NCBI GenBank assembly: GCA_036272735.1
Contig: DATAYF010000378.1
Span: 1-8,445 of the forward strand
Length of the DNA: 8,445 bases
Reading direction: 5' to 3'
DNA from: DATAYF01 sp036272735
GTDB taxonomy: Bacteria > Chloroflexota > Ktedonobacteria > Ktedonobacterales > Ktedonobacteraceae
This document shows, in pieces, positions 1 to 5,180 of this stretch; within the stretch, counting starts at the first letter, position 1; every line of letters begins with the position of its first letter. A model generated the notes under the pieces. The model was not told where the DNA came from. It saw nothing but the letters and a program-made list of their open reading frames with translations, and ran no database searches. The position numbers and the translations under genes are program-made.

Positions 1-585
1 CTTCCAAACAGACAAGAAGCATACGCAGTTGAACATATGCTTGATGATATCAGTTGCGTAGCTGACGCCTGCGATGTAGAACATTTTCTTTTGTGGGGGC
101 ACTCCTTTGGAGGCTCGCAGGCGCTCCAATTGACCGTCCGCTCTCAACGCATTACGCGTGCGGTCGTTGCCGGTAGTTTTTTTGGACAAGTTTATCGAGA
201 AGAGCGAGTTCAAAAAATAATTGGAGGATTGGAAGAAGTCAATTCGGCGCTGAAGAAAGGCCAATTTGAGTATCTTGAATTGACGCCTGAAGAACTGGCA
301 TGGTTCGAGCAGAGGAATATTCCTGCCATGATTGCATGCTGGCAGGCATTAATTTCCTGGCCTATTGTTGAGCCTCGTGAAGTGCAATGCTCGCTCTTTC
401 TCTATACTGGTTCGGCTGACGAGCGTGTGACCACGCCGCTTTTGGAGCGCCAGAAAGAGATTGAGGCTGCTGGCATTGTCCTGCACACATTTGATCATCT
501 CGATCATGAACAAGAGATCAGCGAGATTGAAATTGTTTTTCCTACCGTATTGGGATTCTTGCAAGGTACTTCGCTGAGTGAGTAG
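1..585 (+). CDS. Alpha/beta hydrolase, C-terminal part (5' end outside window)
   Basis: The reading frame is open from base 1, with codons for LPNRQEAYAVEH before the first Met at 37, so the gene starts upstream of the window. About 194 residues are present. They show the alpha/beta hydrolase fold: the nucleophile elbow GHSFGG (Ser at residue 23 counting from Met37), preceded by the usual helix and a hydrophobic strand (HFLLWG). A cap-like helical stretch follows, then the late strand SLFLYTGSADERV carrying the probable acid Asp, and FDHLDHEQE carrying the probable catalytic His. The whole catalytic triad therefore appears intact. The family is mainly soluble esterases, lipases and haloperoxidase-like enzymes. 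The substrate cannot be told from the sequence. The missing N-terminus should hold the HG oxyanion-hole motif. The stop is TAG at 583, and a strong hairpin begins 13 nt later. It is convergent with the glutamine synthetase gene. Confidence 0.85.
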   Translation, partial: LPNRQEAYAVEHMLDDISCVADACDVEHFLLWGHSFGGSQALQLTVRSQRITRAVVAGSFFGQVYREERVQKIIGGLEEVNSALKKGQFEYLELTPEELAWFEQRNIPAMIACWQALISWPIVEPREVQCSLFLYTGSADERVTTPLLERQKEIEAAGIVLHTFDHLDHEQEISEIEIVFPTVLGFLQGTSLSE

Positions 586-598
586 TAAAATGATGAGC

Positions 599-651
599 AT
601 GCATAGAAGGACGCCGATGGAGCGCCGGTCCATCGGCGTCCTTCTATGCAT
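599..651. terminator. Bidirectional terminator hairpin between convergent genes
   Basis: The arms 599-620 and 630-651 are perfectly complementary over 22 bp, with a 9-nt loop (agcgccggt). On the + strand the hairpin is followed by a T-rich run (tattttcct). On the - strand it is followed by catcatttta. It lies 13 nt after the hydrolase stop and 11 nt after the glutamine synthetase stop, so it can serve both. The stem is longer than typical Rho-independent terminators and the U-tracts are interrupted. The termination role is inferred from position and structure. Confidence 0.75.
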
Positions 652-662
652 ATTTTCCTAAC

Positions 663-2054
663 CTAAAACACGTGCAGGTAGCGTTCGATTTCCCAGGCGT
701 GCACCTGATGGCTGTACTCGTTCCACTCGATAGTTTTCGCATCCACAAATCCTTCATAGATAGAATCACCGAGGATTTCCCGTATGAGTGCATCTTCATG
801 CAAGGCCTCCAGGGCTTCTCCGAGCGTGGCGGGAAGCAGGCGAGCGCGCGGACGGAGACGCTCGGTCTCGTCCTGCAAAAAGAGATTTTCGTCCATCGCG
901 GGTGGAAGCGTGAGCTTGCGTTGAATACCATCGAGTCCGGCGCGGAGCATGACGGCCAGCGCCAGGTACGGGTTACAACTAGAATCGCTACAGCGCAACT
1001 CGATACGCATCGACGTTTGCGCGTCAGCACCGAGTCGGGGCACACGAATCAGCGCCTGGCGATTGACGCGCCCCCAATTGAGGATAACGGGTGCCTCAAA
1101 GCCACGGACCAGGCGTTTGTAGGAATTGACCAGCGGAGCCAGAATAGCGCACATGGCACGCGCGTGCGCAAGCTGCCCGGCGATAAAGCAACGGCCAATT
1201 TCGGATAAACCATACTCAGCGTGTTCGTCGACAAACACATTTTTTCCGTGCTCTATACTCATCAATTGTTGGTGGATATGCAGACCAGAACCGTTCACAC
1301 CATAAAACAGCTTTGGCAGGAAGGTTGCATAAAGCCCCTGTTGTCCAGCAATGGCTTTGATGACGTACTTTGCCGTCATCAGACCATCAGCGATACGCAG
1401 TGCGTCCCGCATCTCAAGATCGAGTTCATGCTGGCCCGCCGCGACCTCGTGATGGCTCGCGTCGATGCTGATGCCCATTTCTTGCAGGGCCTGCACCATC
1501 TGACGCCGCACAGTCGCAGCCAGGTCGGTCGAGAGATCGAAGTAGCTGCCGCGATCATGCGCCAACGGGACCGGGTGATCATTTTCGAAGCGCAGCAGGT
1601 AAAACTCCAATTCGGGCGCGGCGCGAAATTGATAGCCCATTGCGCGAGCCTCTGCTACGGCGCGCAGCAATGTTGCACGTGGGTCGCCATCGAAGCTTTC
1701 GCCGTCGGGCGTGCGCACGTTACAAATGACCCGTGCCACCACATCCTCCTCAGAGAACGCACCAGGTACAGCGGGAATTTGGTCATTCAGCGACGCGGGA
1801 CGCACGTTGCGCGGTAGAATGGCGAAGGTCGAGAGGTCGGGAAAAAGGTACATATCACTCTCGGCAACGCGGGCAAAGCCTTCGAGCGCAGAGCCATCGA
1901 ACCATTTGCCACGCGCTACACAATCGGCGAATTGCTCCACGGGAATCGTGACACACTTTGCCATGCCAACCACGTCAGTAAATTCCAGGTTCACGAAGCG
2001 CACGCGCTCATGTTCCAGCGTCGTCATCACCTGCTCTTGTTGTTGTTTCGCCAT
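663..2054 (-). CDS. glnA: Type I glutamine synthetase (GSI-alpha-like)
   Basis: Cytoplasmic enzyme that makes glutamine from glutamate, ammonia and ATP, expected to be a dodecamer. The 463 residues match the usual 440-470. Motifs in order: FDGSALEGF (52-60, Asp53 for ammonium); APELEF (metal-binding Glu148, Glu150); YF at 171; HHE and QHE (Glu203, Glu210); GSGLHIH (His259); NSYKRLVRGFEAP (310-322, flap Glu320); NRQALIRVP (Arg332 region); and RIELR (Glu352, Arg354). The adenylylation Tyr of GSI-beta enzymes aligns with Phe392 in ENLF, so adenylylation control is not expected. GF-x-R-x-x-ESDMYL with Arg62 is the GSI-alpha arrangement known from Bacillus, where this Arg takes part in feedback inhibition. 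The flap has VRG where VPG is usual. The start at 2054 is backed by GAGGAA about 10 nt upstream; the alternative is Met10. Ammonium-site residues are kept, so glutamine synthesis is likelier than a gamma-glutamylpolyamine ligase, but a paralogue with another substrate is possible. Confidence 0.93.
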   Translation of the reverse strand: MAKQQQEQVMTTLEHERVRFVNLEFTDVVGMAKCVTIPVEQFADCVARGKWFDGSALEGFARVAESDMYLFPDLSTFAILPRNVRPASLNDQIPAVPGAFSEEDVVARVICNVRTPDGESFDGDPRATLLRAVAEARAMGYQFRAAPELEFYLLRFENDHPVPLAHDRGSYFDLSTDLAATVRRQMVQALQEMGISIDASHHEVAAGQHELDLEMRDALRIADGLMTAKYVIKAIAGQQGLYATFLPKLFYGVNGSGLHIHQQLMSIEHGKNVFVDEHAEYGLSEIGRCFIAGQLAHARAMCAILAPLVNSYKRLVRGFEAPVILNWGRVNRQALIRVPRLGADAQTSMRIELRCSDSSCNPYLALAVMLRAGLDGIQRKLTLPPAMDENLFLQDETERLRPRARLLPATLGEALEALHEDALIREILGDSIYEGFVDAKTIEWNEYSHQVHAWEIERYLHVF

Positions 2055-2095
2055 AAATTTTGTTCCTCAAATCAGGATACGCCGGCCATAACCAG

Positions 2096-2114
2096 GATGG
2101 AGGCAAGCTCCATC
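2096..2114 (-). other. glnA leader hairpin 2 (7-bp stem, 5-nt loop)
   Basis: The inverted repeat gatggag / ctccatc (arms 2096-2102 and 2108-2114) encloses the 5-nt loop gcaag (cttgc in the glnA sense). It sits 41 nt upstream of the glnA start and inside the predicted leader. Its apex, gaggcaagctc, is identical over 11 nt to the apex of the adjacent larger hairpin. No U-tract follows it in either direction, so it does not look like a terminator or simple attenuator. Confidence 0.6.
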
Positions 2115-2115
2115 T

Positions 2116-2162
2116 CTACATGCAGGGAAGCCAGAGGCAAGCTCTGGCTTCCCTGCATGTGG
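2116..2162 (-). other. glnA leader hairpin 1 (19-bp perfect stem, same loop)
   Basis: The arms 2118-2136 and 2142-2160 are perfectly complementary over 19 bp around the loop gcaag (cttgc in the glnA sense). A G-U and a C-G pair can extend the base outward to 2116/2162. In the glnA sense it would be the first structure made, starting about 12 nt after the predicted transcription start. It lacks a following T-run. It could be a 5'-stabilising or regulatory RNA structure, or one copy of a dispersed palindromic repeat. Confidence 0.65.
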
Positions 2163-2180
2163 TCGTGATTCCTGCATAGC

Positions 2181-2209
2181 ATTTTCACATGCACGGCCTC
2201 GTCTGTCAA
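2181..2209 (-). promoter_or_regulatory. Probable glnA promoter
   Basis: On the - strand there is a perfect TTGACA (-35, 2204-2209), a 17-nt spacer, and GAAAAT (-10, 2181-2186; four of six matches to TATAAT), with an extended -10 TG one base upstream. Start of transcription would be near 2174, giving a leader of about 120 nt before the glnA ATG. Both leader hairpins fall inside it. Confidence 0.6.
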
Positions 2210-2292
2210 TACATACCAGGGACTAAAGAAATGAAAGCAGGGGTCGATCATATGCTGGGATCAATAATAATCTATAAAGAAAGGCAACCATT

Positions 2293-2940
2293 ATGAAATT
2301 TCCAGATAAGGCAAGGTCCGCGCGTCCTATGAGTATGGTGCTAGCGATAGTACTGGGAATCATCCTTCTGCTCTCGTCTGGAACGGCACACGCGGCACGC
2401 GCGACGACCCGCACTAAAACATCCTCGGCGATGATCATCCATTGGAGACGTGTGGTTGATAAAGCTGGCCCTTTTGTACATATGGTAGGCGATACAGCAA
2501 CGATCGATCCTACGATAGATACCGTTCTTACTGCCGATGAATTGAAGTTTGTCACTCGTGCGGTGAAAAAATATAATGAGTTGCCTTTAGCAGTCAGGCA
2601 ACACCCACACCATACAGGAGTTTATGTGTACGGGCAGCATCCCACGGAAAACGCCGGGGCATACCGGTGGACAACCGATCTGTATTGGTGGGGGGCGCAT
2701 ACATGGATTAATGGTCCTTTTGCGCAAAACGCCGCTTTGGTGCTAAGTATCGCTGGTGGCACGATTGGTGGCACGATTGGAAATATTATTGGGGCGACGG
2801 TAGGGGCTATTATCGGCGCCATCATCGGCGCTGTGGCGGGTTCCACCACGACCATATTGAACAACGAATGTGGCAACAGAGGCGTATTCATCGATATCAA
2901 TCGAGTGGACATCGTGCCAGACGTGCATCGTGTGTGCTAA
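2293..2940 (+). CDS. Exported glycine-zipper protein of unknown function
   Basis: I do not recognise a named family. The 215-residue product starts with a basic n-region (MKFPDKARSARP) and a hydrophobic core (residues 14-28), and ends the signal in SSGTAHA, a good signal peptidase I site near Ala34. A polar mature region follows (about 35-125). Then comes an aromatic segment, YRWTTDLYWWGAHTWING (124-141). A long glycine zipper (about 152-183) repeats GGTIG and GAIIG units and could insert in a membrane or oligomerise. The tail, NNECGNRGVFIDI, has Cys193 and a terminal Cys215 that could form a disulfide. Membrane-active or bacteriocin-like secreted peptides can look like this, but no immunity or export gene lies beside it, so that is only a possibility. 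Start: ATG 2293 with agaaagg 8 nt upstream. Divergent from glnA; ends 5 nt before a strong hairpin. Confidence 0.75.
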   Translation: MKFPDKARSARPMSMVLAIVLGIILLLSSGTAHAARATTRTKTSSAMIIHWRRVVDKAGPFVHMVGDTATIDPTIDTVLTADELKFVTRAVKKYNELPLAVRQHPHHTGVYVYGQHPTENAGAYRWTTDLYWWGAHTWINGPFAQNAALVLSIAGGTIGGTIGNIIGATVGAIIGAIIGAVAGSTTTILNNECGNRGVFIDINRVDIVPDVHRVC

Positions 2941-2945
2941 CAAAC

Positions 2946-3012
2946 ATATACGTTGATGATCGCACGGAACATTCACCTGCGGTGAATGTTCCGTGCGATC
3001 ATCAACGTATAT
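2946..3012. terminator. Bidirectional terminator: 32-bp perfect hairpin
   Basis: The arms 2946-2977 and 2981-3012 are perfectly complementary over 32 bp, with only a 3-nt loop (tgc). The hairpin starts 5 nt after the stop of the rightward gene and ends 4 nt before the stop codon of the leftward M16 gene. It therefore fills the convergent intergenic space and is placed nearly symmetrically. T-runs beside it are poor, so termination is inferred mainly from position and stem strength. Confidence 0.65.
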
Positions 3013-3016
3013 ACCA

Positions 3017-4288
3017 TTACAAAGTAGTGCCGACCAGTTCATCTTTGTTCAGTGGACCAATGGCGGCAACCGTCAGGGGATGGATGTGCGAGAAACGATG
3101 CAACACGTTGAGCACTTGCTCCTGCGTCACAGCATCGATGGCTTCTTTGACCTCCTGAATGGTGCGCAATTCGCGTTCATACCACCAGGAGCGGGCGATA
3201 GCACTCATGCGAGCAGCCGAACCCTCGCCGCGCATCACATTTTCGCTTTTCAATTGGACCTTGGCGCGTTCGAGTTCGTCGGCGCTAATTCCCCCCTGCT
3301 CCAATTTGCGCAGTTCGTTGACGATCACCTCCAGGCACTCGTGCCCCTGCTCCGGCGTGGTGCCAGCGTAGACACGCAGCGCGCCAGTCTGCTTGTTACC
3401 CGAAAGGCTGGCAGAGACGCCGTACACCAGGCCACGCTTCTCACGCACCTCGACGAAGAGACGCGAGGCCATATTGCCACCCAGCACTTCGCTCAGCACC
3501 ATCGCGGCATAATAATCGGGATCGCTGTAGTTGGGGAAAGGGGACATCAAGGCCAGGTGCTCCTGTTTGCCCTCCTGGTGTTCGATAGCCACTGTCGTCG
3601 TTGGATTGATCTGCTGGGTCAACGAAGGCGTCGCCTGGCCCTGCCAATCGTTGAACAGCGCTTGCATCTTCTCGACCACGTGCTCCCAATCAAACTTACC
3701 GGCGATGGTAAAGAGCACGTTATTGGGCTGGTAGCGCTCCTGCCAGAACGCGCGTAGGTCGTTACGCTGCACGGTGCGCACGCTCTCGGTCGTGCCTAAT
3801 AGCGGTCGACCAAGCGGTGAGTGCTGGTAAAAGTTGGCACGCACCAGTTCAAAGATACGGCTCATTGGTTCATCGTCGCGGCGGCGGATCTCTTGCAGCA
3901 CAATGTTGCGCATCTGCTCTAGCTCATCGCGCGGGAACGTTGGCGTGAGCAGGACCTCGTGCAGCAAGTCCAGCGTCGCATCGAACTTGGTATGCACAAT
4001 TTGCGACCAGACAAATGCCGTTTCCAGGCCCGTGCTGGCACCTTTGCGCGCACCCAGAGACTCGAACGCCTCGTTGAGTGCGCGTGCATCCTTCTGTTTT
4101 GTGCCCTGGAACAGCATATATTCGAACAGATGGGCCAGCCCTTGCTTCTCTTCCGGCTCGTGAACGACCGCCGCGTCCAACTGAAATCCGAAGCTGGTCG
4201 AGCTAAGGCTTGGCATATATTGACCGATCATATCAATGCCATTTGGCAGTTGATGATGAAAATAGTTGGGAGGTAATGTATTATTCAT
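3017..4288 (-). CDS. M16B peptidase-like protein with altered zinc motif (HxxEY)
   Basis: 423 residues, the usual length of bacterial two-domain M16B proteins related to mitochondrial processing peptidase. The N-terminal domain opens with the typical LPNGIDMI (14-21). The motif region is GLAHLFEYMLFQGT (50-63): His53 and the catalytic-base Glu56 are present, but the second zinc His is Tyr57. The third ligand, Glu133 in VLQEI, sits 76 residues after Tyr57, as in active members. The C-terminal domain keeps RLFVEVREKRGLVYGV (276-291), including the Arg/Tyr pair that binds substrate in the family. No signal peptide is seen, so it should be cytoplasmic. It is either a weakened or inactive peptidase, or a partner subunit for an active M16 protein elsewhere. 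The start at 4288 follows family alignment; the nearest purine-rich SD is unusually far (about 16 nt). It is the last gene of a leftward block. Confidence 0.88.
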   Translation of the reverse strand: MNNTLPPNYFHHQLPNGIDMIGQYMPSLSSTSFGFQLDAAVVHEPEEKQGLAHLFEYMLFQGTKQKDARALNEAFESLGARKGASTGLETAFVWSQIVHTKFDATLDLLHEVLLTPTFPRDELEQMRNIVLQEIRRRDDEPMSRIFELVRANFYQHSPLGRPLLGTTESVRTVQRNDLRAFWQERYQPNNVLFTIAGKFDWEHVVEKMQALFNDWQGQATPSLTQQINPTTTVAIEHQEGKQEHLALMSPFPNYSDPDYYAAMVLSEVLGGNMASRLFVEVREKRGLVYGVSASLSGNKQTGALRVYAGTTPEQGHECLEVIVNELRKLEQGGISADELERAKVQLKSENVMRGEGSAARMSAIARSWWYERELRTIQEVKEAIDAVTQEQVLNVLHRFSHIHPLTVAAIGPLNKDELVGTTL

Positions 4289-4349
4289 AACGTATGGTAA
4301 CGAACCTTTCTTTCAAGGATGGGAGACGCGTCATATAGCAGCAGTCTTC

Positions 4350-4358
4350 AGTATATCA
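4350..4358 (-). promoter_or_regulatory. Possible extended -10 promoter for the M16 gene
   Basis: On the - strand TGATATACT matches an extended -10 (TGnTATAAT with one mismatch). It lies in the 94-bp gap between the membrane-protein gene and the M16 gene and would give a leader of about 55 nt. No convincing -35 is present. The same TGnTATACT form occurs before the STAND gene. Confidence 0.35.
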
Positions 4359-4382
4359 CAATGCCGGTACAGGGCGTATTTT

Positions 4383-5108
4383 TCAGGTATTTTGCGCTTC
4401 AACTTGTGTATTGGTAGCGGTGGATTGGTCATCGGCAGTACGAGAGACGAACAGGCCCACGATTGAGACGAGTAGTTGCGCCACGGCAAAGACGATAAAC
4501 GTCAGGTTGGTGCCAATATCGGGCATCAAGACCAGCACGGGTAAGAAGGTGCCGACGATGCTGCCCGCTGTGGAAAGCGCGTAGACCTGACCTGAGATGT
4601 GTCCAGACTTCCCTACCCGCTCGACGCGTAAGCGAATGGCGTAGGGCGCAACGCACCCCAGCAAGATCATCGGCACGGAGAACAGCAGCAGGACCGCGAC
4701 CAGCGAACCATAAAAATCGCTGTAGGCACCATTGGTAAACGTATATAGCGCCCACGACAAGACCGGATGCGACCAGAAGGGCAGCACAAGAATCAGCACG
4801 GCGTCAATAGTTGTCAACAGGTATAACACCCAGGGGCGCGGAAACCGATCAGCCAGCAGTCCACCGAGATAATAGCCAAGCGTCAAATACAGCAAAATGA
4901 GGCCTATCAAATTGGCCCAGACGAATATCGAGGAGCCAAAGTAGGGTGCGAGTAAACGTGAGGCAGCCATTTCTACCGCCAGGGATGTCGCACCAGCCAC
5001 AAACACCAGCAGGATAACCAGCCATCCCTGCGCCTTGACGCTGCTCGTGGCGACGATGGCACCCTCTTCCACCTGCGCTGGCGAGGTACGTGAAGTAGAA
5101 GTGGACAT
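4383..5108 (-). CDS. Spermidine synthase-like transmembrane protein (membrane half only)
   Basis: 241 residues, integral membrane. After a polar N-terminus (1-27) come about six hydrophobic segments, near residues 28-48, 62-82, 93-112, 133-158, 174-193 and 201-222, then a short polar tail. The first two segments carry the hallmark of the membrane half of fused MFS/spermidine-synthase-like proteins: GATSLAVEMAASRLLAPYFG, then a downstream LTLGYYLGGLLADRFP. In the fused members a Rossmann aminopropyltransferase-like domain follows. Here the protein stops after the membrane part, and the next gene is unrelated, so no polyamine synthase activity is predicted. A transport or channel role is conceivable but unproven. 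Start: ATG at 5108 has AAGGGG 8 nt upstream. An in-frame ATG at 5168 would add 20 residues (MLKPGSVDVYYHYIRKGVLV) that look untypical. It begins 72 nt after the STAND gene's stop. Confidence 0.8.
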   Translation of the reverse strand: MSTSTSRTSPAQVEEGAIVATSSVKAQGWLVILLVFVAGATSLAVEMAASRLLAPYFGSSIFVWANLIGLILLYLTLGYYLGGLLADRFPRPWVLYLLTTIDAVLILVLPFWSHPVLSWALYTFTNGAYSDFYGSLVAVLLLFSVPMILLGCVAPYAIRLRVERVGKSGHISGQVYALSTAGSIVGTFLPVLVLMPDIGTNLTFIVFAVAQLLVSIVGLFVSRTADDQSTATNTQVEAQNT

Positions 5109-5180
5109 GACCAAAACCCCTTTTCGTATATAATGGTAATAGACATCAACCGACCCTGGCTTCAACAATCCATTCCGTCT

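Noticed and set aside
672..1817. Long + strand ORFs opposite the glutamine synthetase gene
   Set aside because: The - strand frame has every glutamine synthetase motif. The antisense translations show no domain and arise from codon bias of the real gene.
2096..2162. Twin glnA hairpins as an ANTAR antiterminator target
   Set aside because: ANTAR targets are tandem stems with six-base loops having A at position 1 and G at position 4. These loops are five bases (CUUGC in the sense strand) and no overlapping terminator is visible.
599..3012. Intergenic palindromes as ends of a mobile element or MITE
   Set aside because: The stems have unrelated sequences, no target-site duplications were seen, and they coincide with gene ends or the glnA leader.
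4289..4382. Remnant of the missing spermidine synthase catalytic domain
   Set aside because: The gap is only 94 bp and shows no coding remnant such as a GxGxG nucleotide-binding motif.
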